A stretch of DNA of 64,000 nt, taken from positions 744,001 through 808,000 of the forward strand of contig JASSKH010000050.1 in assembly GCA_031763025.1 (NCBI GenBank), given 5' to 3'. This stretch comes from Macrocystis pyrifera (lineage: Eukaryota; Sar; Phaeophyceae; Laminariales; Laminariaceae). Positions 53,818 to 64,000 of the stretch are shown in pieces; positions within the stretch are counted from its first letter, which is position 1, and every line of letters begins with the position of its first letter. The notes beneath the pieces were generated by a model. That model did not search any database and was not told the origin of the DNA. It saw nothing but the letters and a program-made list of their open reading frames with translations. Both the position numbers and the translations under genes were made by a program.

Positions 53818-54092
53818 TTTCTTTTTCGGTCTGATTTCTTCGTTGCTTCTCTTTCTTTATGGTGTATTTTGGTTGCTGGCGTATGTGTGTATGTTGTGTC
53901 GGCCGCACCTAGTGCGAAGGCATGGTATTGCGTAGGCTATTAATGCATTACGGTGTGTTATCTCTTGTGTCGTAGTATGTGACCACAGAGCTCGTATCTT
54001 TCTAGGGTGAAGAATCAGCACGGACACTGGGCTTGCTGGATGTCGACGAGTAGAAGAACGGTTTAATGTGAAGAACGCACACACACTTACTT
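53818..54092 (+). repeat. Dispersed repeat R3, copy B (~275 bp)
   Basis: Second direct copy of R3, 2.25 kb from copy A. Sequence between the two copies has no retroelement motifs. Confidence 0.75.
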
Positions 54093-54837
54093 GAAATCAA
54101 TTATAATCGATCAACGTTTCCGACAAACGAGAGGGAAAAAAAGTACAACTTAATCGTATTATACTACGATTAAAATAGGTGACACATAAGTAAGATTCTC
54201 ATCTTGCTACTGTACAAAGTAGGCCTTCGGTAGACCCTCGTCATAAATCGACTGTCAGGAGGGCGATCGCACCGGCGCAAACGGAACGGAAGCGGGGCTA
54301 CGAGCGGAAAATAGCGGTTCGTTGAGGCTACTGCTGCGACGAGGCTAGGAAGCTGCTGCGGGTGCAACCCGAAAAATAGTACATGTAAAACAAAATGACT
54401 CATATATATATATATATATATATATAACAAAATGGAAGCCTCTCATGATGCTCACAGGGTGACAGCCGGGGAGGGTCGAAGAAGCCTGTGAGAAGCAGGT
54501 TCGTCTAGCGCAGCGGTGACTAGTCTTGCCGACGTCGCCGAAAGTGATGAGGGGATGCAGCTATATATAGCTGGTAAGGGGCACGGGGATGTCGATGCTG
54601 GGCAGAGCAGGGTTAGGGGTGTGAATGGTATCCACATTGATAGTACGAAAAAAAAACAAAGGATGTCGCATAGGCAGTCGTTATTGGGAGGAAAAAATCT
54701 TTAGGAAACTAACCAATCCGTGATTGGGAAAAAACAAACTTTGTTGTTTTATCTTTCGAATTGGGTTGTTGTTATTCTTTTTCTCTGAGACGTGGGAGGG
54801 AGTTTTCCATTGTTCGGCATGAAACCGACGTCACTGA
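54093..54837. repeat. (AT)n microsatellite and R4 fragment, no gene
   Basis: (AT)n at about 54402-54425. R4 fragment at 54645-54735. No supported frame. Confidence 0.55.
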
Positions 54838-54863
54838 CGGTTTTCCATGTTCATACCGACACC

Positions 54864-54950
54864 CTGTTACTCCGTGTAACAGCCCTGTTACTCCGTGTAA
54901 CAGCCTCTATTACTCCATGTAATACTTCTCTCTACTACTCCATGTAATAG
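54864..54950. repeat. Four consecutive small hairpins at YR2 3' end
   Basis: CTGTTACTCCGTGTAACAG (54864-54882), the same at 54885-54903, CTATTACTCCATGTAATA (54906-54923) and CTACTACTCCATGTAATAG (54932-54950). Each folds as a 6-7 bp stem with a 5-base loop. Confidence 0.85.
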
Positions 54951-55099
54951 TCCTATTACTCCCTCCCTTGGGCCCCCTCGACTGGGGCCTACTGTGAGGT
55001 CTCGGACGACCGAGTACCCCAAATGGTCTTCGACCATTCCAACTCCCTCAAATCCGAGGTTCTTCCGCTACTTTACAGTTTTCCCCAGACGGTATCCTG

Positions 55100-56173
55100 G
55101 CCTGGTTGTCTCCGAGACCCCTTTACTGTGTCCGCCAATTTCCGCGACACTTGACTGATGTCCTCTTTATTGTTACGCGTGTATACTTTATACGCCCCCG
55201 ATTTCCATCTTCCTTCCCTCTGAATTACTCGCTCTGACACGGTTCCTCCCGCTGCGAGCGTCGAGGCCCCCCCCGATACGGAGCGAATGTAATGTGAACC
55301 CGTCAGGTTTCGCCACTGACTCCGCGACGATCTCTTTAAGCGCCTGGGTTGCTTGGCCGTATCGCCATGTTACGACTTTACCCTTGCTACGGTACGACGA
55401 AAGAGGTGCGTGTTCGGGCAGCATGGAGTGACACGACATCAGTTCCACCATAAGAGCGACGGCAGCACCGTCCGACTGCAGCCCCGACCGCGTGCCCTGC
55501 ACGGTGTCCCGTGTTCTTACTACTACGCTACCCTCCCCTGCTTGGTCCCCTTTGTGTCCACGAAATCGGACTTCTACTCTGTCGGCCTGTCGCCAGAGTA
55601 AATACGACAGCTGTCTATTTCCGCTGTAAAACGCAACGTCGGCTTGTGTTAGACAGTGGGTCGGGTGCACCCTGCCCCCGTCCTTGGCCCACACCTCGTC
55701 GGAACGGGCCATGAAAAAGTAACTCATAGCCAAACAAAGCCATAACACCCGACCCCCGGGCCCCCCCGAGGATATGCCCTGCTCCCCCTTGAGCAGCATG
55801 CCCCATGACACCGGATGTCGCACGCGACGAGCGGTACCCGCGTCGGCGTGCGCCCGAGCTATTCCTTTCAATGCGTTTTTAACTGTTGGTGACTGCGTGG
55901 GGAGTTCCAACCTGTACTCTAGCCGGTGAAAATATTGCACTGCGGATATCTTACTATCGTTCCCGCTTGGTTCCCCTGCGACGCGCTACACCAGGCGGCA
56001 AAGTCAACGATTGCCAACTCGCTATCTTCCGCCGTCTCGTCTGCCCTCAGATATTGGTCCCTCCCCATTAGCCTGCGAAACCTGGACCAAGATGCGAAAC
56101 CTGACGCGTAAGTATGTTCAGACGAGACCGCAAGTGCGTTTCGGAGATACTGGAGGTCAATACTCCGGAACAA
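55100..56173 (-). pseudogene. YR2 tyrosine recombinase
   Basis: The first frame (56173-55919) overlaps the end of the RT/RNase H ORF and reads SSEHTYASGFASWSRFRRLM, EDSELAIVDFAAWCSASQGN, the core-binding domain. After a frameshift near 55955 comes YRLELPTQSPTVKNALKGIA and LCLAMSYFFMARSDEVW, whose arginine is the first catalytic residue. Further on, TLHSLRIGG gives the H-x-x-R box. A C8 run at 55267-55274 then throws the frame. In the neighbouring frame the expected GRWKSGAYKVYTR with the nucleophilic tyrosine is present. It would cut and rejoin the DNA circle intermediate in integration. Inactive as read because of the two frameshifts. Confidence 0.8.
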
Positions 56174-58155
56174 AACGCGTCTCCGGCGAATCCCAGCCTC
56201 TGTTCCTGCCAGTCAATATCGGGTCGGAATTCGCGGAGGGAATCGTTGATGGACGCGCGCTTCCATCGCGAGATACCATCGGCTAACGTGTTGGCGATTC
56301 CAGCGACATGCTTGGCGCGAAACGACCAACCTGAATCCATTTCTAGACATCCTAATATGCGCATCAATGCCCCCGATCGAGGCTCCGTGCCCCCCTTGCA
56401 CCGATTCACCCAGTGAATTGCCGACATGTTGTCCCCTTTTAGTAACAGACTTTCCCCCCCATACTGCGGCCGCGTCCCGGCGGGCCCGACAAATGCCCAC
56501 GCCGTGATTGCCATACCCAACAGTTCCAACACGTTAATGGACAAGTCATCCTGATCCTGCTTGCGCACTATCAGGCGTTCTTGCACCTCGTCTGCCAAAT
56601 CCATCCGCCCCCACCGGCCCGATTCCAAGCAGTACCCTCCCATGGCGGTGCCAGAGGCGTCGGATACCAGTGTGTGTGAGTGCGGCTGAAGATAGAAACT
56701 GTGTAAGGAAGCACCGAGCCTTCCCCCTGTTGAGCCGCGCGGGCGCTCTACAATCAACGCCCAAAACGCGACATCCGCGTGAAACTCCGGAGTAAGGGCA
56801 ACACGCCTTGTTGGCGAGCTTCCCGACGCTCCGTATTTTACTTGTCCCGGGTTCAATTGGGGCAATCCCACAGCTAGCAGCATGCGACGCACAAAATACT
56901 TCCCCGGCCGCACTACTCCGCATACGTGCAGCAATTTCCCAATAAGCGTTCGAAGTTCGGACTCGGTTGCGACGGTGCGCTCGGCTGGCCACGCGCCGAG
57001 CAGGTTGTGGAGCTGTGTGAGTTTTTCCGTCGGTAAAGAAATAGTCATTGCTACCGTGTCGATTTCCCAACCCAAAACGACCAACCGTGTGTTCCACGAC
57101 GAAACCTTACTGGACGACAGCAGCGGGGGGTCGCCCGCGTGTCTCTCGCCGAATAGGCGAAAATGATCCGATGCCAGAGAGGCCGACGCCGCGAGGCATC
57201 GAGGTCCGTTCGCGAAATGCTGTCGTTCCACGAGGATGCCGTCGTCGACGTAGTACTCCACGAAAAATTCATCGTTCACTCCCCCGCCTCTGCCTGGTGG
57301 TGTCACTATCCTAGGGTGCAACGGGACGGGACGCGCGGAATCTACCGGTGGCTCGACGACCACGTGTGCGGTCGCTGCCCGTCCCTGGCGCGTCACAACG
57401 GCAGATGCTAACGACGTATGTGTGTGCGAGTGTTCGAAGGCGGATGCAAAAAGACATCAATAACCTGGGCTGTTGCGCCATCCGAACTGCAGGCGTCGGT
57501 CCACGATGACCAGGTCCCGAAACAGGTACCCAAACACCGGGGATCGCGCCGCATCGACCGCCACCTGCCGAAAAGCATCCTTTACATCCATTTTACTCAA
57601 CACTATGCGCGCCGTGTTGCCGAACCGTCGTCGCAAATACAAAACTCGCCAAATAACGTTGCGCAACACATGTCCTAGGTTACACTGGGGGGCCGATTCG
57701 AAGTCGGTGTCCGCATTAACGCTGTGTTTAGAGATTCCGTGTAGGAATGTCAAGTCGTGAATCACGCGGAGTTTTGACGTGACGATTACCCCCAATGGCG
57801 ACAATCTCAACCCCGGGATCTGCTCCGCCGAGTCGCGTGAGAAGACCCACGCGCGTCCATATACAACGTCCTCGTGGATCTTAGTTAACAGCCGCTGTTC
57901 GTGGGCTCCGACACTACTATGATTGTTGTACCGTAGCGCCGCCCTTACGTCCTTTCCTTCTTCGACGCGAACCTGTACCCCGTGAAAGGCAAACTGCGCT
58001 ATCTGGTCTATCTGTGGAAATCCTTTTCCCGTACCAAACCACGTTCGAATGCTTTCGGCGGTTATCCGCGACAGGGGCAAGCGTTGTTCAATTTGTGTCA
58101 TACATTCAAACCGTCCCCCTTTGCTTCGAAGAAACCTAATTCCCGCCTGGGCCAT
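56068..58155 (-). pseudogene. YR2 reverse transcriptase-RNase H, one stop from open
   Basis: A single frame of 696 codons interrupted only by TGA at 57457-57459, where the neighbouring residues (FGWRNSPGY) suggest a lost tryptophan or similar. RT blocks: LRVIHDLTF, motif A LSKMDVKDAFRQVAVD, motif B FGWRNSPGY, motif C VEYYVDDG with the catalytic DD, then LGWEIDTVAMTISLPTEKL. RNase H: VSDASGTAMGGYC, LLLKGDNMSAIHWVN and AGIANTLADGISRW. The length matches a DIRS polyprotein without a separate methyltransferase-like region. The 3' end overlaps the recombinase ORF by about 100 bases in another frame. Confidence 0.85.
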
Positions 58156-58349
58156 GACACCGAGAATACTTTCGATGTTCCGCTACCCGCCCGTGTCGCG
58201 GAAAGTTTCTGCCACACGGCTAGGCACGCGTCCCCACCTGATACAAAGCCCGATGCCGACCTCGGCCTAACCAGTTGTGAATCTCGAGCTGAGCCCACTA
58301 CGTGTTGGTGTCCCGGAGTTGGCCCCGCCGGCGGGCGAGGCCCGCGTCC

Positions 58350-59744
58350 CTATTCGTAGGTATCTTTTTCCGGCTTCTTCACCCCCTTTTCTTGGGCCTG
58401 CGTAGATCCGTCGGCCCGTAGCTTCGCGCTCAGGCTGGATCCTCCTTTCCGCCCCGTCTTGGCGCGGTCTGCCTTGGTTTTGCGCCCGGAACTGCTTCCA
58501 GCGCCGCTACCCTCGCGCCATTTCTTGCTTGCGTCGTGGGCAAACGTGCACGCTGTGCCGTAGTCGCACCCCCGCGGGGACGCCCACCCAAAACACGGCA
58601 ACTCGGCCCGCGTCTTTGCCCGCTTGGCCGATGGTGTGGGAGATCGGCCTTGAGCCCCGGCGCGCTGAGCCTCTACATTCTTGAGCCCTCCCGCGTTGAT
58701 GTAGCGAAGAAGCGCCTCCCACCGGTACCGAGGGAAACTGATCGATACTTGGTGGTGAAGTCCACCTTCCCCCGGCCGAAACGGATGCGTCTAATAGAGC
58801 AGATGTCCATACCAAAATGTCTTCGTAGATAAGTTTCCTGATACGCTTCCTGTTCGACGGAATCCGCATCGCCTTGGTGCATTGTTGCTTATGTTTCTTG
58901 ACAGCGTCAACGCCTATCTTGAAGCCTTCGCGTAGGACCTCCACGCGCGCCATGCTCTCTACCGATTCGGCCCCCTTTCCGACCACTTTGGTAACCACGT
59001 CGACGAGGATTTCCATCTGCTCTAACACGTTCAAGTCTGTCGACGGATCTACGGGGTCCCCGTGTGGCATATAGTCCGATACGTCGAAGGCAAAATATTG
59101 CGCGACCTGGGAGGTAACCGCGGGTGTGACCAGTGCTACGTTAGCCAACACGGCTTGCAGCTCCTCCTGTTTCATCCCCGAAACCATTGGCCTTACACCC
59201 GAAATAATCCAAATTCTCCGAACGCTCGGGTTCTTCCAGGCCACTATGTTTTCCTTAAACTTGACCTTGGCTTCCTGCCCCCGCAAGATAGACTCGCTTG
59301 TCCCTGCGTCCTCGCCATTGCCATCCTGCTCGTGTTGCCCTACCTGTACCTCGGCAATGACATCTCTCATTTCCATCATCATGTCGCTCAATTGGGATAC
59401 CGTGTCTTTCAATTGAGCGATGTCGGCGGTCTGCGCTTCTGCTGCCGCGCGTGCCACCCGACGACGTTCCGATGCCTTCGAACGCTCGTGCCGGTCCAGC
59501 ATGCCCGGTGCTGGTTCGGTACCCGGTGAATTGATGTTTCCGGAGTCGACGTCCAAAACGTCAGCACCTGCTGAACCGCTTCCCACTCGTGCCGGTCCAG
59601 CATGCCCGGTGCTGGTTCGGTACCCGGTGAATTGATGTTTCCGGAGTCGACGTCCAAAACGTCAGCACCTGCTGAACCGCTTCCCACTGAATCGACGCCT
59701 GCAACGTTGGTCCCCCCTGAACCACTCCCCTCAAAACCGGACAT
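58350..59744 (-). pseudogene. YR2 Gag-like ORF1 with coiled coil and CCCH zinc finger
   Basis: Starts MSGFEGSGSGGTNVAGVDSV. A 101-bp tandem duplication (copies from 59485 and 59586) breaks the frame. The main frame then has DIAQLKDTVSQLSDMMMEMR, a short coiled coil, VKFKENIVAWKNPSVRRIWI and MEILVDVVTKVVGKG. After frame changes near 58800 and 58710 it reads EALLRYINAGGLKNVEAQRA and CFGWASPRGCDYGTACTFAH, a CX8CX5CX3H finger, and ends in a lysine-rich tail. This finger type is common in RNA-binding proteins and here replaces the CCHC knuckle of YR1. Presumed to package element RNA. Confidence 0.75.
59485..59687. repeat. 101-bp perfect tandem duplication in YR2 gag
   Basis: CTCGTGCCGGTCCAGCATGC starts at 59485 and again at 59586. 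The copies are identical by eye to GAACCGCTTCCCACT. 101 is not a multiple of three. Confidence 0.95.
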
Positions 59745-60069
59745 TGTATCGCTCGCCGGTCCTTATGGCTAGCTCGTTTGCGACCTTAGTTCGCGAAACC
59801 AAGATTCGGTGACGGGAGGATTCGTTTATTGAGCCGTTCCGATACTGCTGTATGTGTGGGTTGCTTGACCGACTCTCACATTGGTATCGCCCGGCCTAAT
59901 ATAATATATACCTCATGGCTTTACATCTTGCCATCTCGCCGCAGCTTCCTTAACAGCAAACTCGCCAATCGGTAAGACACGCTTCGCCTTTCCAGAGTCC
60001 AACTCTTTGATAATTCGACGGTATCCTGGTATGTATCTCGGCTCTGATATCTCACTCCCCCCCCGGGGA

Positions 60070-61140
60070 TGAGGTGGATTTTTTTTTTTTTTTTTTTTTT
60101 TTCGAGCCGAATCTATCTTTGATAAACTTTGCACTGTTTGTTACTTCGCACAAGCGTCCCAGAAATACTTCATGGTTTGCTCTCTTGAACCCTTTTGTTT
60201 TGTTATTATCACCCGACTTGAGACCAGTCATGCCTCGTGGAATGACCTCTCATCGTACTTTTCATAATAATATTCCGAGTGATTCACATTCCGTTTGTGA
60301 ATCTGGGTGAATCTGTGCATTAGGCATCGCCTGCCCTCAGCCTAACTCTCTGGGATTCCGACGCTTGTTGTTATCATCCGGCTTGAGACCAGTCATGCCT
60401 CGTGGAATTACCTCTCACCGAACTTTCCATAATAACATTGTTATCGCCCGGCATGAGACCAGTCATACTCGTGGAATGACCTCTCACCGAACTTTCCATA
60501 ATAACATTCCGAATGATTCACATTCAGTTTGTGAATCTGGGTGAATTATTATACATCACCTCCCCTTAGCCTAACTCTCTGAGATTCCGACACTCGTTGT
60601 TATCATCCGGCTTGAGACCAGTCATGCCTCGTGGAATTACCCCTCACCGAACTTTCCATAATAACATTCCGAATGATTGAACTTCCCATAATAACATTCC
60701 GAATGATTCACATTCAGAATCTGGGTGAATTTTTATACATCACCTTCCCTTAGCCTAACCCTCTGGGATTCGGACACTCGTTGTTATCATCCGGCTTGAG
60801 ACCAGTCATGCCTCGTGGAATTACCTCTAACCAAACTTCCCATAATAACATTCCGAATGATTCCCTTTCCGATTGTAATCTGAGTGAATTATTATGCATC
60901 GCCTTCCCGAGCCTAAGTCGCTGGGATTCTGTATATTTGTCGATACCGCCCGGTTTGAGACCAGTCATGCCTCGTGGAATTACCTCGCACCGAACTTGCC
61001 GCGATAACATTTTCGTGGAATAACCTCTCGCCGAACTTTCCATAATAACATTCCGAATGATGCACATTCCGTTCGTGAATCTGGGTGACTCGATGCATTA
61101 TGCATCACGGTCCCTTGACCTAGCTCTCCGGGATTCTGAC
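60070..61140 (+). repeat. Tandem repeat, ~160-180-bp unit, 6 copies
   Basis: GAGACCAGTCATGCCTCGTG near 60221, 60386, 60456, 60615, 60798 and 60957. Units also contain CTTTCCATAATAACATTCCG, TGAATCTGGGTGAAT and TAGCCTAACTCTCTGGGATT. One unit is shortened to ~70 bases. A T23-25 run precedes the array at about 60078. Confidence 0.85.
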
Positions 61141-62219
61141 GATATATTAGTAATTATCCCGTTTCCGGCGTGCCGCAGATCACTTGACGTGGCTGTTTTC
61201 AGGATAATATGCACTTCACGCGAGTAATCCATTATTCATGATCAACGTACCCAGAAATATCAGTATGACCTCACGTACTCGACCCTCCTGCGAAATACAC
61301 CGTACGCACGCATTCTACCTTGGTGCGCTGTCTTGTGTGGTTATTGGTCAGGGCGAAACATGACCGCTGTCTCGTACGGGCCGTGCGTATTTTTCGTCGA
61401 TTAACACACTTATTAGTGACGATTGAGTGGTCCGTTCGTTGGACATCGTATTACGCTCTGGCAGTACTCTTGTACCTGGTACTTATTATCGTGACCTGGC
61501 CTTGTGTGCAGATTATCTCTGCGCCCATGCACTGCGATACGTGATGTACGACATACGCCCGACCCCTTTTTCACTTGCCCGAACAAGTGTTCGATAACAT
61601 GTTTCGAGTCTGCGCGTCCGACCAAAGACGTCACGCACGCAACTCCTGTTGAATACATGATGTGCTGACAGCGGTGTATACTTGACTTGATTAGTTGCTT
61701 GGATCTTCACACCATAAAACAATCATCGGTTCTGTACGAGATGTTGGGAGACCATGCCTATCTTCTCGGTATATTCCTGGCTGCTGAATAGGTACTCGTA
61801 CCACAAAGCTCGAACGCCCGTACTAACGCCACATATATATATATATATAATACGATTTCTTGCCCCCGTACAAGGAGTCTGTGCGTCCGACCAAATTCAG
61901 CATTCACCCAACTCCTGTTGACAGACTTGATGTTTTAATAACACCAACCAGCGATATCGCTATAGCTGACGTGGTCTGTCTAATCGATAGACATTCAGGC
62001 CACAAAAAAAAAGGCCGTCTGTAGACCCTGTCTACTTTGAGCGCAAAACGACCGGTCGTCCACCCGGTTCGATCCTGACCGGACGTGTTAGACCCCCCCC
62101 CCCCCCGGGTACGAACTACACCTCGACATGTCCTGCTTCCAAACCATGAACGCAAGATGACTACATCTCGTGGTATGCAGAGTATTTGAGCCGCCATGAC
62201 AATAAGTAATGCAGTTGTA
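61141..62219. other. No gene supported; (AT)n and C14 run
   Basis: (TA)n near 61831-61848 and a C14 run at about 62093-62106. TCCGACCAAA...CACGCACGCAACTCCTGTTGA-type sequence occurs at about 61617-61650 and 61887-61922, a diverged ~40-bp repeat. A minus-strand frame to 61904 lacks motifs. Confidence 0.4.
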
Positions 62220-63000
62220 TTTACCGGGTTCGGACCACATATGTACAAGAATTGCGGAGTTTTCGTGCCCACGTTGATCTTGAGGGCATCCGGCGGCCGT
62301 TGTAAGTGCACGTAATCGCATTTATTGGTTCGCGCATACAGCCAGTATCTTCCCGGTACCGTACAATACCAACCTGAGTTATTAATAGTTCACCAACCGA
62401 TCGGCCAAATTGAAACTTGCTCCCACAATCAAGTCGACAATCTGGGTTAGTTGCATCGCGTGACTCGGTTTCCGTTGTATCGTACACCGTGCGCCTTCCC
62501 ACGTGGTGAGCTTCTGTTACCTACAGGATGGCGGTTAAGCGCTAGAAGAATTGTTATGCGTGATCCACGACGATTGACACCATGTAAGGACATTCTCACC
62601 GATTGATGTGCCGACCGTTTCCGAGGCCCCCCCGGTGACGAACAGAAATCGCAGCGGAGACGGACGACCCAGGAACTGAAAAACAGAAACTACGGAAATT
62701 CTGGTAGATTGACCTTCAATTTTTCAGGAAGGTTTTGCTCTTTATCACGTAGTTCACTGGTCAGCTGAGGTCGCGCGCTTCCCGTTTGAGATTGCTGTGC
62801 TTGTCGAACTGTGTAAGAATGATCTCGTGTGCGAGCCCTCTTCTTGTTCACCAGGTATCTAAATATTGGACTCATGTCAATTACATCGTATTTTTCCGAC
62901 GTCCGCCTCAACTGCTCACGCTTAGTTTCGTTTCGGCTAGTCCCTGACCTCCTCAGGGATACACATAAAGTATGCGTTGGTTTTTCGCTCATCAATCATA
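62220..63000 (-). CDS. Possible minus-strand exons, unknown
   Basis: Minus-strand frames at 62995-62690 (YDVIDMSPIFRYLVNKKRAR, ELRDKEQNLPEKLKVNLPEF) and 62502-62221 (KFQFGRSVGELLITQVGIVR) have non-repetitive, protein-like composition. No clear splice edges or family. Treat as low-confidence candidates for exons of one gene. Confidence 0.2.
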
Positions 63001-63094
63001 GAATATTTCAACCTCTAAATTCGCAATTCGCCCGTTCACAACAAAACACGGATTTTTTCTCGATCTGTTCCAGAGTCTCCTCACAAGCCTTCCC

Positions 63095-63205
63095 TTTGCC
63101 ACCAAAAACTCCGTTCTATGATGCCGCCTCTCAAAAATAAAACAAGAAGCAGTGCCGGCATCGATGGTGTGGCGTTGAGCTTTAATGGCTGGAAGAAAGT
63201 CAGGC
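63095..63205 (+). repeat. Dispersed repeat R4, 3' half
   Basis: GCCTCTCAAAAATAAAACAA and AGTGCCGGCATCGATGGTGT match 49560-49610; the alignment ends near GGAAGAAAGTCAG. Confidence 0.75.
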
Positions 63206-63349
63206 GGGATCATATGCAATTTTTGTTTGGATGATTATATGACTGTTTACGGAGGCGTCGGGGTATCTGGTCCCATTTCTGATCGGATTATGTCAGAATT
63301 ATTACTAGTGTTTCATCGATCATATACGTTGTCCGTATGACGTATGTTA

Positions 63350-63880
63350 TTTTGTTATGGTAGCAAGACTTTCGTGATACCCTCACATGACGTCGCTCGA
63401 AACGGACTGTTGCTGCGGCTGATAGATATATATATATATAACATTAGTCGGATTTGTTCCGATGCCCTACCGAAATACATCGCTCTCGGCGCTTGCGGGA
63501 CCGCCGTTCGTGGTCTGCCTCCGCCCTTATCGTCTTCGTTCCAGACTTGCCCGCCTGCGGGGAGATGGACGGGGCTTTGCCTCCGAAGGTTCGATTCTTT
63601 GTTGTTCCTTTTCCTTCGGCCTGCTTTCTTCCCGGTTCGGTGCCCGGGAGTTACGGACCTTGCTCGCGTGCCCGATATTGGTTTCGGCGAGGTCGTGTCG
63701 ACGCGTTCTTTTTGTGATGTCCTGCGACCTCTCGCGTGGAGGAACGTATGATGACGTGTCTGCGAGCTCGTGTGCTGTTAATTCATGAATAATATTATTA
63801 CTACTGCTGCTGCTGTTCATAGATAGTTGTCGACCCCTGTCGAGTGCGTGCGATTCAATACTTTTTATTAATAGCACACA
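63350..63880. other. Overlapping open frames on both strands, unresolved
   Basis: Plus-strand 63462-63788 and minus-strand 63818-63527 are both open for about 100 codons. The minus-strand frame begins MNSSSSSNNIIHELTAHELA and turns charged (EESRPKEKEQQRIEPSEAKP); part of it derives from AGC/GCT microsatellites. Neither shows a domain. Confidence 0.2.
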
Positions 63881-64000
63881 GCAGCAGCAGCGAGGAGAGT
63901 CATTCCAACTGCAGCGGCAGTGCGTTGCGAAAAACAGTAGGCTGATAGAAAAATAACTTTTATTATGTTCTCAGTATATATAGAGTGTGTTGTGGGTTTC

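Larger units (their letters stand above)
54860..59930 (-). mobile_element. DIRS-type (tyrosine recombinase) retroelement YR2, nearly complete
   Basis: Minus-strand order: Gag-like ORF with CCCH finger (59744-58350), RT and RNase H (58155-56068), tyrosine recombinase (56173-55100). Four tandem hairpins near 54864-54950 mark the 3' end. Lesions are few: a 101-bp tandem duplication and downstream frameshifts in gag, one TGA in RT, a frameshift near 55955 and an extra C in a C8 run in the recombinase. It is much younger-looking than YR1, and its Gag and RT differ from those of YR1, so they are two lineages. Terminal repeats were not resolved, so the outer limits are approximate. Confidence 0.8.

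Noticed and set aside
62060..62090. CCGGTTCGATCCTGACCGG resembling a tRNA T-arm
   Set aside because: It has a B-box-like core, but no mat A box, anticodon arm or repeat partner in the window; likely chance.

Overview
This window comes from a large, intron-bearing eukaryotic nuclear genome. There are no bacterial-style operons or ribosome binding sites. Coding sequence sits in short exons bounded by GT...AG dinucleotides, and most recognisable coding sequence belongs to transposable elements. Base composition is near neutral. The mix of element types (LINE, Copia, two tyrosine-recombinase DIRS-type elements, hAT, tRNA-derived SINEs, MITEs, many minisatellites) plus a GT23-type fucosyltransferase gene with phase-0 introns fits a multicellular stramenopile alga such as a brown alga. 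That assignment is an inference, not proven here.

Layout. 1-1.3 kb: decayed LINE reverse transcriptase. 2.5-3.4 kb: decayed coding sequence of unknown family. 4.1-5.7 kb: fragments of an unidentified multi-exon gene on the minus strand. 6.6-8.8 kb: two arrays of a ~175-bp tandem repeat in opposite orientations. 11.2-16.2 kb (perhaps to 17.65 kb): the best host gene, a minus-strand fucosyltransferase-like gene whose intron holds a hAT transposon, which itself holds a MITE. 18-28 kb: SINE copies, tandem repeats, isolated exon candidates and a MITE split by a SINE.

28.74-42.29 kb: a 13.55-kb unit with two matching 374-bp LTRs and a 5-bp target duplication (AAGTG). It carries Copia gag and RT remnants at its ends. 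Its centre holds a plus-strand DIRS-type element whose gag-like ORF is interrupted by a 3.7-kb segment with GT...AG ends, filled with about 22 copies of a tandem repeat. The LTRs are about 97% identical while the contents are badly decayed, so the unit may have been mobilised as a non-autonomous composite.

42.3-54.8 kb: satellites built on ATCGAT/CAATAG units, further MITEs, dispersed repeats and scattered possible exons. 54.8-59.9 kb: a second, better preserved minus-strand DIRS-type element (Gag with CCCH finger, RT, RNase H, tyrosine recombinase) with a few identifiable lesions, including an out-of-frame 101-bp tandem duplication. 60.2-61.1 kb: another ~165-bp tandem repeat. 61.1-64 kb: little that can be assigned.

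Most genes here do not form a functional group. The fucosyltransferase would act on glycans in the secretory pathway; nearly everything else is mobile-element coding sequence or its debris. Exon boundaries are read by eye from splice-like dinucleotides and phase and need transcript data.
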